Source of the DNA: CAZMGV01 sp964565925
GTDB lineage: Bacteria; JAGRBM01; JAHCIT01
Direction: 5' to 3'
Assembly: GCA_964565925.1 (NCBI GenBank)
Contig: CAZMGV010000020.1
Coordinates: forward strand, 9,377-73,376
Length of the DNA stretch: 64,000 nucleotides
Under the pieces are notes generated by a model. It saw nothing but the letters and a program-made list of their open reading frames with translations. It ran no database searches and was not told the origin of the DNA. Shown one piece after another: positions 24,942-32,806 of this stretch; the first letter of the stretch is position 1, and every line of letters starts with the position of its first letter. A program made the translations under genes and the position numbers.

Positions 24942-26470
24942 GACTGGCCTCCCAGCTCCCAAACGAGCGCGCCGTTGAACTCCTGATAATGGCCGAAACT
25001 GTCGTCATCGAATTCGTATTTCATGTCCAGACGGAAGTGGTCCGCAAACCGCCACCAGAACCGCCCGTAGTAACTCCGCACATCGCTTTGCTCGCGCTTC
25101 AGGTAGTAGTCGTATTTATACAGGGCATAACTGGTGCCCACCGACGCCTTCAATATCCTTGCCTTCTTGTAGGCCAGTTCACCGCCGCCGGTGACGATCT
25201 TCCGGTCGGCCAGAGTCGGATCGGGGGTACGCCAGTAATCGATGGTTCCGTTCAGCGACAGTCCGTCTATGAACACTTTCGTGAAGGTCACGGACGAATA
25301 GCCTCTGGAAAACTCCCGATTGAACTGGGTGCTGTATTCCACCCTGTCCAGCCGCCTGAGCTGCATGCCGGCCTCGACGATCATCAGGCTGAAAAATCCC
25401 TTGGAAATCATCGCCCGGATATCGTGGTAGGGCATCAGCTCAAACAGCGTCGCGCTGAAACGGTCGAACTCCAGCGCCAGCTGGTTTTCCGGATGAAGCA
25501 GCTTCTGGTAGGACACCTGGGCGAGCAGTTCCCACTCCGGCTTGTTGTAGGTGAGGCGACCCATCACGTCACGGCCCTGTTTCTCGAGTACCGTGAAATA
25601 GCCGTCCACCATCAGGTCATGTGCGACGGTCTGCCAGCCGCTGAAGCGGAACAGGTCGTTGTGATGCTTCCCGTAGAAGTAGTCGTTGACGTGCATCCAG
25701 TCGATGCGGGCCCGGGCCGAATACCAGGGTCTTGCCTGGCCGAACAGCCCGGCGATCAGCTTTCCGTCGGAATACTGGCCGTAGGTCCGGACCGGAACGC
25801 CGATGTAGCCGCCGGTCTGTACCTTGTTGCGGGCGAGCCAGCGGCTCTCAGCGTAGGCTCCGTCCACGTAGGCCATTTCCGGCGTCGTGTAGATGGTCTG
25901 CCGGCCGAGCCGGATCGTCTCCATGTACTTCACGCGGTTGATGTCGATATAGCCGTCGTAAAACCGGCCGTCCGCCCGCCCGTTCTTCGGATCGGCGAGG
26001 TTGTCATAGGAGTAGAAACCCCGCGGGTTCTGGTGCCCGTCCAGGTCGACCGACACCCGTGCAAGCATGCGGGCAGTGACACGGTCCTTCGTCGAATCGC
26101 CGACGCCCAGATTGAACAGGCCGTAATAATCCTGGTCGCTCGATCCGCTCGTCCAGCGGGCCCGGTAGCGGTTCGAAATCCAGCCGCTGACAGGCGTCGC
26201 CGCTCCGGCCGGTGTGCTGAGCGCGAAACAGTCGCGCGGATCTGACGAGAACGGATCCTTCACGCACCAGGGAGCTTTCGTTTCGGCAGGTGTCGTTTCG
26301 GAAGTTTTATTTTTTTCTACGGGAGCGGGTTCGGAGACGGCGGGTTTTGCGTCGGCCGCGTCTTGGGCGAAGGCCGGACTGCCGAATGCCAGGACTACTG
26401 CCGGGAGAACCGCCCAAGCCACCGAGGCCGAGACTTTCTCTCGCATCTTGCGGAACCTGAACCCCGGCAT
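24938..26470 (-). CDS. Outer-membrane beta-barrel protein, candidate porin of a porin-cytochrome complex (MtrB-like role)
   Basis: The 510-residue protein has a Sec signal peptide (cleavage near 'AFA-QD') and a Pro/Glu/Thr-rich spacer with a Cys pair spaced 12 apart ('WCVKDPFSSDPRDCF'). The remainder is alternating, aromatic-rich amphipathic strands ('RYRARWTSGS', 'YYGRFWWRFADHFRLDMKYEF') ending in 'ALVWELGGQS', as expected of a large barrel. It is shorter than Shewanella MtrB (about 700 residues) and lacks its CxxC pair, so the assignment rests mainly on being the first gene before, and translationally coupled to, the 13-haem cytochrome. Alginate-type or unrelated porin ancestry is possible. 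Confidence 0.7.
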   Translation of the reverse strand: MPGFRFRKMREKVSASVAWAVLPAVVLAFGSPAFAQDAADAKPAVSEPAPVEKNKTSETTPAETKAPWCVKDPFSSDPRDCFALSTPAGAATPVSGWISNRYRARWTSGSSDQDYYGLFNLGVGDSTKDRVTARMLARVSVDLDGHQNPRGFYSYDNLADPKNGRADGRFYDGYIDINRVKYMETIRLGRQTIYTTPEMAYVDGAYAESRWLARNKVQTGGYIGVPVRTYGQYSDGKLIAGLFGQARPWYSARARIDWMHVNDYFYGKHHNDLFRFSGWQTVAHDLMVDGYFTVLEKQGRDVMGRLTYNKPEWELLAQVSYQKLLHPENQLALEFDRFSATLFELMPYHDIRAMISKGFFSLMIVEAGMQLRRLDRVEYSTQFNREFSRGYSSVTFTKVFIDGLSLNGTIDYWRTPDPTLADRKIVTGGGELAYKKARILKASVGTSYALYKYDYYLKREQSDVRSYYGRFWWRFADHFRLDMKYEFDDDSFGHYQEFNGALVWELGGQS

Positions 26471-26658
26471 CCTGAATTACTCCGAAAAATGTTGAGTGAT
26501 GGAAACTTTAAAACTGGGCTGGCTGCTGTACTGTGAGGTCCTTTTCTCCTTTCCATGAGCCTGGTTCTTTTGCGCTCGCCCCAGGTTCACGCGAACAATA
26601 GAGTTGAAGGACTTCCAAAACACTGATGCAGCTCAGTTTCAATTAAATTTGCTGAATT

Positions 26659-26687
26659 ATTATAGCGCCGCACTGACAAATGTCAGT
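26659..26687 (-). promoter_or_regulatory. Near-consensus sigma70-type promoter with overlapping palindromic operator, upstream of the barrel gene
   Basis: On the minus strand, CTGACA (26686-26681) is 16 bases from TATAAT (26664-26659), a five-of-six -35 and a perfect -10. A perfect dyad ACTGACA-TT-TGTCAGT (26687-26672) covers the -35 and half the spacer, the classical position for a repressor site. Transcription would begin near 26652, leaving a leader of about 180 bases before the barrel ATG at 26470. The remaining 26471-26658 holds no gene. Confidence 0.65.
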
Positions 26688-26720
26688 TCCGTGCGGGTAT
26701 AGAAGATCGTTCACTGATGG

Positions 26721-26794
26721 CGGGCCCGGAGGGACTCGAACCCCCGGCCTACTGGTTCGAAGCCAGCCGCTCTATCCAACTGAGCTACGGGCCC
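26721..26794 (-). tRNA. tRNA-Arg (anticodon UCG)
   Basis: The minus strand folds as a full cloverleaf: acceptor GGGCCCG/CGGGCCC, D arm GCTC...GAGC, anticodon stem GCTGG/CCAGT with loop CTTCGAA (anticodon TCG, reading CGA), T arm GGGGG-TTCGAGT-CCCTC, and discriminator G. The 3' CCA is not encoded. It lies just upstream of the cytochrome-cluster promoter on the same strand. Confidence 0.95.
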
Positions 26795-26927
26795 GCGTCG
26801 TGAGACTGCACCGGAGTAGCACAGGATAATGCCGGACTGAACAGCCCCGGATACAGGGCGCCGCACGGAAAAATGCCCCGGCCGGAAAGGCTTTCGGACC
26901 GGCCGTTTACGTGTTAATCTGTTTCGC

Positions 26928-27452
26928 ATGTCGATAGATCACGTCACCAACCCGAAGGAACGGCTGCTCGCACTGCTTCTCAGCATCGGCGGCCTTATGG
27001 AACAGGTCTCCAACCGGCAGATCTTCAAGCAGTTCGACCTCTCGAACGCCCAGTACGAGGTGCTCCAGCTTCTCGCTGACCGGTCGGGTCCGATGAATCT
27101 GTCCGATCTGTCCAGACTGCTCGTGGTATCCAACGCCAACGTGACGGGCCTGATTGACCGCATGGAAGCCCAGGGTCTCGTCAAGCGAAAGACCAAAGCG
27201 GCGGACGGCCGGGTCCGGCTGATCGAGATCACCGCCGCCGGACGAACCAAGTTCAAGCAGGCCCATGCGGCCCAGGCGGACGGGATCAACGAGTATCTGC
27301 AGACGTTCAGCGACGACGACATCCGCAATATCCTGAAGCCCCTCGAAATCCTTTATATGAGGGCTGAGGCCGCGGCCACCGGCATCTACAAGCTGCGCTG
27401 CAATCCCGAGTCTGAAGCGCGTACCAAGAAATCCGCAGCCTCCGCGGAATAA
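26928..27452 (+). CDS. MarR-family transcriptional regulator
   Basis: This 174-residue winged-helix protein has the MarR pattern: a dimerising helix, then 'FDLSNAQYEVLQLLADRSGPMNLSDLSRLLVVSNANVTGLIDRMEAQGLVKRK' (about 40-92, helix-turn-helix plus recognition helix) and the wing 'ADGRVRLIEITAAGRTKFKQA'. MarR proteins usually repress nearby genes and release DNA on binding a phenolic or other small ligand. It heads the plus-strand CMD/cyclodeaminase/bicupin/DapA-like group, which suits control of an aromatic-acid pathway. A hairpin terminator follows, so it is probably transcribed separately from that group. Confidence 0.9.
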   Translation: MSIDHVTNPKERLLALLLSIGGLMEQVSNRQIFKQFDLSNAQYEVLQLLADRSGPMNLSDLSRLLVVSNANVTGLIDRMEAQGLVKRKTKAADGRVRLIEITAAGRTKFKQAHAAQADGINEYLQTFSDDDIRNILKPLEILYMRAEAAATGIYKLRCNPESEARTKKSAASAE

Positions 27453-27463
27453 CCGCCCCGCAT

Positions 27464-27499
27464 CTTTCACGAAGCCGTGAAAGCACCGGTTTCTTTTTC
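27464..27499 (+). terminator. Hairpin terminator after the MarR gene
   Basis: CTTTCACG, loop AAGC, CGTGAAAG make a perfect 8-bp stem (27464-27483), followed by CACCGGTTTCTTTTTC. A second overlapping hairpin CGGTTTC/GAAACCG (27487-27510) uses the T run as its loop. It lies 11 bases after the MarR stop. Confidence 0.6.
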
Positions 27500-27573
27500 G
27501 GGCGAAACCGTTAGGCTCCCCGGCCACTGATCACCGACTGACTATTGTCCGGTACCGGCGGAGCCCTCGTCCC

Positions 27574-28125
27574 ATGAGCAAGCGAATTCCCAGACTCGAA
27601 CAGGCCCAGATGACGGCAGATCTCGCCGCCCGGCTGGAACCCCGGGTGAAACGACTCGGTTATCTGGGCGAGTTCTTCAAGTGCGCCGCCAACGAACCCA
27701 AGGTGCTCGCCACCTTCATGCAGCTCACGGACGACCTGAAGGAAGCACTTCCCGACAGGCTGACCGAAGTCGTCGCCCTGACGGTCTCCACGGCAACGGA
27801 CAATCCCTACGAACGTCACCAGCACGAGCGGCTCAGCGAGAAGCTCGGGTTTGGACGCGACTGGATCCTCGAGGTCATGTCGCTGAAAAGCTCCGGTGTT
27901 CTGATGAAGCCGGCTGAAACGGCGGTCCAGAAGCTCACGCTCGCCGCAGTCCGCAGCCACGGGAAAAACTGTACCCCGGAACTGGAGACCGCCATCGACC
28001 AGATCGGTCCCAGCCAGGCGGTGGCGGTCCTGCTGCTCGTCGGACGCTATCTGACGCATGCGATTTTCGTGAACTCGCTGGGGCTCAAACCACCCGTACC
28101 GTCGATCTTCGCCGGAGGCGATTAA
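27574..28125 (+). CDS. Carboxymuconolactone decarboxylase (CMD)-family protein
   Basis: The 183-residue all-helical protein has the CMD/AhpD-like arrangement: 'PDRLTEVVALTVSTATDNPYERHQHERLSEKLGF' (about 60-93) matches the region with the conserved (E/W)xxxH in the family. The catalytic CxxC of peroxidase-type AhpD members is absent, so it is closer to the decarboxylase or uncharacterised branch. The stop codon is two bases before the GTG of the next gene, showing one transcript with the cyclodeaminase-, bicupin- and DapA-like genes. The substrate is unknown. Confidence 0.75.
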   Translation: MSKRIPRLEQAQMTADLAARLEPRVKRLGYLGEFFKCAANEPKVLATFMQLTDDLKEALPDRLTEVVALTVSTATDNPYERHQHERLSEKLGFGRDWILEVMSLKSSGVLMKPAETAVQKLTLAAVRSHGKNCTPELETAIDQIGPSQAVAVLLLVGRYLTHAIFVNSLGLKPPVPSIFAGGD

Positions 28126-28127
28126 TC

Positions 28128-29135
28128 GTGAACGGTCCCCTCTGGATATCCGAGCAGGAAGTCGCTTCGGTCATGTCCATGACGTCGGCCATCGCCGCCC
28201 TCGAGAAAGGGCTTGAGATCGAGGCGTCGGGCAAGGCCCGGAACATGGTCAAAACCCATGTGAACTTTCTGAGCCATGGAAACCTTCATGCCATCGGTGC
28301 CGCGTTTGAAACCCCCTTTGCAGAGGGCATACCAGGCGTCATCGGCACCAAAACGTGGGCGCATACGGACGGCGGTGCCATGCCGCTGCTCGTTCTGTTC
28401 AATGCCGGTAATGGACAGCTGCTGGCCGTAATCGAGGCATTCGCTCTGGGGCAGCTCAGAACCGGCGGGATTTCCGGCGTAGCCACCCGCTGGCTCGCCA
28501 GAACGGACGCCGACGAACTGGCGGTCGTCGGCGCAGGCAAGCAGGCGCTGGCGCAGGTCGGGGCCGTCAACTGTGTCCGCCCCCTGAAGCGTGTCCGGGT
28601 GTTCAGCCGGTCCGAAGAAAAGCGGCACGAATTTACCGAAAAACTGAAGAAGAAGTTTCCTGCGATTGCCGTCGAGGCGTTCCCGTCCGTCAACGAGACC
28701 GTGCAGGGAGCGCCGATTGTTACGATCGTCACCCGCGCGACGGAACCGTTTCTGGGCGCCCCGATGCTCGCCCCCGGGGCCCATATCAATGCGGTCGGTG
28801 CGATCACTCCGGAGCGGGCCGAGTTCCATCAGGACCTGTTCCCCCGGGCACACCGACTGGCGGCCGACAGCATCGAACAGGTGAAAAAACTCTCCCGGGA
28901 GTTCCGCGACCAGTTCGGGGACGATCCCAACTGCTGGACTCATGTGGAGAGCATCGCAACGGTGGTATCCAGAAAGCGGTTACGGACCGAAACCGATGAC
29001 CTGTCCATCTTCAAGGCGATGGGCGTGGGGATCTCGGACCTGTCGGTAGGCATCGAAGTCCTGCGTCAGGCCCGGCAGAAGAAACTGGGACGCGAGATTC
29101 CGATGCCCGTGCGCGCCGAAATCTCGTTTACGTAA
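28128..29135 (+). CDS. Ornithine cyclodeaminase / mu-crystallin family protein
   Basis: The 335-residue protein starts at GTG, two bases after the previous stop. Family features include an N-terminal substrate domain ('MVKTHVNFLSHG'), the central 'LGQLRTGGISGVATRWLAR', and a Rossmann NAD-binding segment 'LAVVGAGKQALAQVGAV' (about 130-146), then 'INAVGAITPERAEFHQDLF'. Members are ornithine cyclodeaminase, alanine or ketimine reductases/dehydrogenases, and others. The setting beside a bicupin and a DapA-like lyase argues for a catabolic imine reductase or dehydrogenase rather than proline synthesis, but this is inference. Confidence 0.85.
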   Translation: MNGPLWISEQEVASVMSMTSAIAALEKGLEIEASGKARNMVKTHVNFLSHGNLHAIGAAFETPFAEGIPGVIGTKTWAHTDGGAMPLLVLFNAGNGQLLAVIEAFALGQLRTGGISGVATRWLARTDADELAVVGAGKQALAQVGAVNCVRPLKRVRVFSRSEEKRHEFTEKLKKKFPAIAVEAFPSVNETVQGAPIVTIVTRATEPFLGAPMLAPGAHINAVGAITPERAEFHQDLFPRAHRLAADSIEQVKKLSREFRDQFGDDPNCWTHVESIATVVSRKRLRTETDDLSIFKAMGVGISDLSVGIEVLRQARQKKLGREIPMPVRAEISFT

Positions 29136-29147
29136 GGGAGTGACGAC

Positions 29148-30260
29148 ATGTTCAGCGAAAACCCGAAAGTGAACTTCATTGACCGCACGGGGGCCCCTGC
29201 CCCGAAACTGGAGCTGATGAAACCGCTGCTCATTTCGGCCGAGGAAATCGACGCCGAAATAAAGCGGCTCGCCTCGCTGCCCAAACCGGCCAATGGCCGC
29301 CGCCAGTCGATCATCTCGCATCCGGATACCGGCACCGGAAATGGACTTGCACCTGGCACGCAGGTGACGCTGAACGTGATGCTGCCCGGCGAGCGCACGG
29401 CGCCTATCCGCCATAACTCGTCACAGGTGAACTTCTGCATCCGTGGCGGCGGGCATTCGGTGATCGGCGGTAAGCGTATCGATTTCGAGCAGTACGACGT
29501 CTGGAACACCCCGTCGGGCGCCGTCTACGAACATTTCAATGACACCAAAGAGACCCAAGTACGGCTCTGCTACTCGAACGCCGCCCTGCTCGAAAAGATG
29601 AATATCCATGTGGTCGACGAGGACCCCCATGGGCCCAAACCCTGGGACGAAAAGCGCGGCAGCACCGAACCGGGCGGACACGGTCACGCAGATGCGAACC
29701 CGTTCGGCACCTTCAAGATCACGGACGACGGCGCCTGGCTCATGCCGTACGAAAAGCTCGTGAACCCGGATGTCGTGGAATGGCCTGTCCTTCACTGGCC
29801 GTGGAAACGGGTGAAGGCCGAACTCGACAAGCTCGCGAGCCTCGGGCAGGACTACAAGGGCAGGCGGCTATACCTGCTCTATCATCCCTCGACGGGCCGC
29901 TTTAACGGTACGGCGCCGAACTTCTTCGCCACGATCACGATCCGGCCTCCGAAGATCGTCGACCGGCCGCACCGCCACTCGTCATCGGCCATCAACTATT
30001 TCTTCGGCGGTACCGGGCACAGTCTCGTGGACGGCAAGCGCTACCACTGGAAAGCGGGCGATCTGATGCTCACCGCGCCCGGCTGGGCCGTTCACAACCA
30101 CGCCTCGGACGACAACCCCGTGTACGAGCTGACCATCCAGGACAGCCCGCTCAATCTCGCCATGGACTCGCTCATGTGGCAGGAGGATCTGGGCCGACCG
30201 TACTCGATGCTCGGCTCGTCCAAAGGGTTCGAAACCAACCGCGCGAAAATGGCAGGATAA
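29148..30260 (+). CDS. Bicupin protein, gentisate 1,2-dioxygenase-like
   Basis: The 370-residue protein has two cupin domains. The first (about 80-160) contains 'RHNSSQVNFCIRGGGHSVIGGKRI', and the second (about 265-340) 'RPHRHSSSAINYFFGGTGHSLVDGKRYHWKAGDLMLTAPGWAVHNH' with two histidines in HRH and a third in 'HNH', the metal set expected of a gentisate or salicylate dioxygenase fold. Such enzymes cleave hydroxylated aromatic acids with Fe(II). The length fits gentisate 1,2-dioxygenases. It lies 12 bases after the cyclodeaminase-like gene and 9 before the DapA-like gene. Confidence 0.78.
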   Translation: MFSENPKVNFIDRTGAPAPKLELMKPLLISAEEIDAEIKRLASLPKPANGRRQSIISHPDTGTGNGLAPGTQVTLNVMLPGERTAPIRHNSSQVNFCIRGGGHSVIGGKRIDFEQYDVWNTPSGAVYEHFNDTKETQVRLCYSNAALLEKMNIHVVDEDPHGPKPWDEKRGSTEPGGHGHADANPFGTFKITDDGAWLMPYEKLVNPDVVEWPVLHWPWKRVKAELDKLASLGQDYKGRRLYLLYHPSTGRFNGTAPNFFATITIRPPKIVDRPHRHSSSAINYFFGGTGHSLVDGKRYHWKAGDLMLTAPGWAVHNHASDDNPVYELTIQDSPLNLAMDSLMWQEDLGRPYSMLGSSKGFETNRAKMAG

Positions 30261-30269
30261 ACGAAGAAG

Positions 30270-31169
30270 ATGATTCAGCTCGACAACAAGTTCCTCAAAG
30301 GCAGTTACCCGCCGGTTGTCACACCGTTCAGGAACGGCGAAGTCGACTACAAGAAATACGCCGAACTGGTCGAATACCAGATATCGAACGGCACGCACGG
30401 AATTCTCGTTACCGGCACCACCGGCGAACCCAGCACGCTGACCGTCGAAGAGCGGGCGAAGCTGCTGGACACGGCCGTCAGGCAGACAAAGAAGCGGGTT
30501 CCGGTCGTGGCCGCCACCGGTTGCGAATCCTACGCGGCGACGCTCGATCTCACGCGACAGGCGGACAGGCTGGGAGCCGACGCGCTGCTGATCGTGACGC
30601 CCTACTACATCAAGCCGCCGCAGCGCGGTCTGGTCGAATATTACGTGGCACTCGGCCGCGAATCGAAGCTGCCGCAGATGATCTATCACATCCCGGGCCG
30701 GGCCGTGGTGAACGTCACCGTCGATACAGTGGCGAAGATCGCCGACAAGGTGCCCCATCTGGTCGGCATCAAGCACGCGGTGAACGATCTCGAGTTCGTC
30801 TCGGAACTACTGGTGAAGATGGGCCACGAGTTCCGGGTGTTTGTGGGGCTGGAAAGTCTGAGCTTCCCGATGATGGCGGTGGGGGCTTCGGGGCTGATGA
30901 ACGCCGTCGGAAATATCGCTCCGCGCAAGGTGGCCGACATCTGCAACCGCGTTTTTGCGGGCGACCTCGAAGGGGCGAAAAAGCTGCACTACGACCTGTT
31001 CGAGCTGAACAAGGCCGTCTTCCTGGACACGAACCCGATCCCGATGAAATACATGATGAAGCGGATGGGCTTGCTCGAGAAGAACGAACACCGGCTGCCG
31101 ATGGTGCCGGCAACCCCGGATCAGGAAAAGCAGCTGGACGAGGTTTTGAAGAAAGCCGGTCTCATCTAG
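30270..31169 (+). CDS. DapA-superfamily (N-acetylneuraminate lyase / dihydrodipicolinate synthase-like) aldolase
   Basis: The 299-residue TIM-barrel enzyme has 'GTTGEPSTLT' (about 46-55), 'YHIPGRAVVNV' (YNxPGR-type with the Tyr) and the Schiff-base Lys in 'LVGIKHAVND'. It belongs to the class I aldolase/lyase superfamily that includes DapA, NanA, and the hydratase-aldolases of aromatic degradation. It is last in a MarR-linked group with a ring-cleavage-type dioxygenase, so a pyruvate-releasing aldolase acting on a ring-cleavage product is more likely than lysine synthesis. The exact substrate cannot be read from sequence. Confidence 0.85.
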   Translation: MIQLDNKFLKGSYPPVVTPFRNGEVDYKKYAELVEYQISNGTHGILVTGTTGEPSTLTVEERAKLLDTAVRQTKKRVPVVAATGCESYAATLDLTRQADRLGADALLIVTPYYIKPPQRGLVEYYVALGRESKLPQMIYHIPGRAVVNVTVDTVAKIADKVPHLVGIKHAVNDLEFVSELLVKMGHEFRVFVGLESLSFPMMAVGASGLMNAVGNIAPRKVADICNRVFAGDLEGAKKLHYDLFELNKAVFLDTNPIPMKYMMKRMGLLEKNEHRLPMVPATPDQEKQLDEVLKKAGLI

Positions 31170-31172
31170 AAG

Positions 31173-31598
31173 TTACCTCAGGGGCCGGTGCTCCGTTCCC
31201 CTGCCCCAGGTAATGGCGACGAGATCTCCCGGGGTGACCACCCGGATCCGGTGCCACATCCCGCGCTGGACTACGCAGGCCGTTCCGGCAATCAGCTCGA
31301 CCGTCCGCTCGACGCCCTTGTCGTCCAGCAGCACGTTCAGTTCGCCCGTTCTGGCGAACAGAATCTCTTCGCCTTCGGGGTGCATCTCCCAGTGATCCGG
31401 GTCCATTGTCAGTTCATACGCAGTGACCAGCCAGCCGTTTCCGGCCGCTACCCGTTTGCCGTCCTGCGTGACGGGGTTCCCACCGGTCAGGTCTTTCCAG
31501 AATGCCTCGGTGCCCTCGACTGTCGCAGCAGCGCCGCCGGCTTCCAGATGTACATAGATGCTCGTCAGATCGAATCCGTGCTGCAAGAGGCTGCTCAT
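31173..31598 (-). CDS. Single-domain cupin protein
   Basis: The 141-residue protein has one cupin barrel: 'DHWEMHPEGEEILFARTGELNVLLDD' (motif 1 with H, E) and 'TACVVQRGMWHRIRVVTPG' (motif 2 with H). A metal-binding set similar to other small cupins is thus retained. It is convergent with the DapA-like gene with a three-base gap. It could act in the same pathway or be a small-molecule binding protein; no function is claimed. Confidence 0.7.
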   Translation of the reverse strand: MSSLLQHGFDLTSIYVHLEAGGAAATVEGTEAFWKDLTGGNPVTQDGKRVAAGNGWLVTAYELTMDPDHWEMHPEGEEILFARTGELNVLLDDKGVERTVELIAGTACVVQRGMWHRIRVVTPGDLVAITWGRGTEHRPLR

Positions 31599-31643
31599 TG
31601 GGGGTGTTTCTCCTGGACCGGAGTTTAGACCGGCTTCAGCCGC

Positions 31644-32657
31644 TCAGAACAGGCTGCCCTGCGCGGGCTCCCGCCTTACCTGCAGATTCTCTTCCATATC
31701 GGCGGTATTGATACCGAGCCGGCGGCAGGTGGCGTCGAACAGCTTTTCGGCCAGTTCCCAGCGGGGGCCGGATCCTTCCATCCTCGAACCGAAGCGGCTG
31801 TCGTTCATCTGACCGCCCCGCATCTCCCTTATCGCATTGACGATTTTCCGGGACCGCTCAGGGGGAAATGCCTCGCCGATTCTTTCCAGAAAGACCGGCA
31901 GGACTTCTCCCGAAAGCCTCACGAGCGTCATGAAGGCGCGCCTCGCCCCCGCCGCCCGCGCCAGTTCCAGTATCTTCGTCATGTCGGAATCGTTGAGCCC
32001 CGGGATCAGCGGCGCCAGCGAGACCCCTGCGGGCACTCCGGCATCGTTCAGCAGTTTCACGGTTTCCAGCCGCTTCTGCGGCGACGGCGCCCCCGGCTCC
32101 ATCTTTCGGGCGACCTCCGGGTCGATAAACGGAACGCTGACGAAAATCCCCACACCGGCGACGTCGTTAAGCCTGCGCAGCAGTTCGATGTCCCGCCGGA
32201 CGATGAGACCCTTGGTAATCATCGCAACCGGATTCCGGTGGGCCAGGCAGACCTCCAGGCACCGGCGGGTGATCCGGTAGCTTGCTTCCAGCGGCTGGTA
32301 GCAGTCTGTGTTGCCGGAGATCACCACCGTCTCGTACCTCCACGACTTTTTCCGGAACTCCCGGTCGAGCAGTTCCGGTGCGTTCACCTTGACGATGATC
32401 TTCCGCTCGAAATCGGTCCCGGCTCCGAAATCCCAGTACTGATGCGACGACCGCGCATAGCAGTAGGCGCAGGCGTGCTGGCAGCCCCGGTAGGGATTCA
32501 GGCTGTACCGGAATCCCACGTCCGGGCTGTCGTTCCTGGACAGGATCGTTTTCGCCTGTTCCTCGTAAACGTGCAGTTCGGCCGGAGGGGGCCCCTCCAG
32601 CCACTCGACAGCGGTCGAATGCCAGGGGTTTGGCGGGTTGGAAACCGGTTTCAGCAT
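31644..32657 (-). CDS. PA0069-family radical SAM protein (spore photoproduct lyase-like)
   Basis: The 337-residue protein has 'YSLNPYRGCQHACAYCYAR', giving the radical SAM CxxxCxxC cluster motif near residues 71-78, preceded by the family segment 'AKTILSRNDSPDVGFRYS'. It continues with 'SGNTDCYQPLEASYRITRRCLEV' and 'LAPLIPGLND'. This is the widespread PA0069/Rv2578c group, related to spore photoproduct lyase and of unsettled function. ATG 32657 starts the usual N-terminus; an in-frame TTG lies at 32693. Upstream bases are unusually AT-rich (TATATACGGTATTTG) and may hold its promoter. Confidence 0.85.
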   Translation of the reverse strand: MLKPVSNPPNPWHSTAVEWLEGPPPAELHVYEEQAKTILSRNDSPDVGFRYSLNPYRGCQHACAYCYARSSHQYWDFGAGTDFERKIIVKVNAPELLDREFRKKSWRYETVVISGNTDCYQPLEASYRITRRCLEVCLAHRNPVAMITKGLIVRRDIELLRRLNDVAGVGIFVSVPFIDPEVARKMEPGAPSPQKRLETVKLLNDAGVPAGVSLAPLIPGLNDSDMTKILELARAAGARRAFMTLVRLSGEVLPVFLERIGEAFPPERSRKIVNAIREMRGGQMNDSRFGSRMEGSGPRWELAEKLFDATCRRLGINTADMEENLQVRREPAQGSLF

Positions 32658-32806
32658 GGCTTCGTGGATACCGTACAAATACCGTATATACAAGAACTAA
32701 ATTGGCCTCCTGCTGATGACGACGGAATGGGTTCTGTTAAACCTCAATCCAAGCCCCCGTAACCATTGGACTTGCCCGGAGAGGCCGCGCTATAGCGCAC
32801 GGGCTT

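Noticed and set aside
24989..26245. A 418-codon plus-strand frame
   Set aside because: It is antisense to the barrel gene, which has a signal peptide and start coupled to the 13-haem gene.
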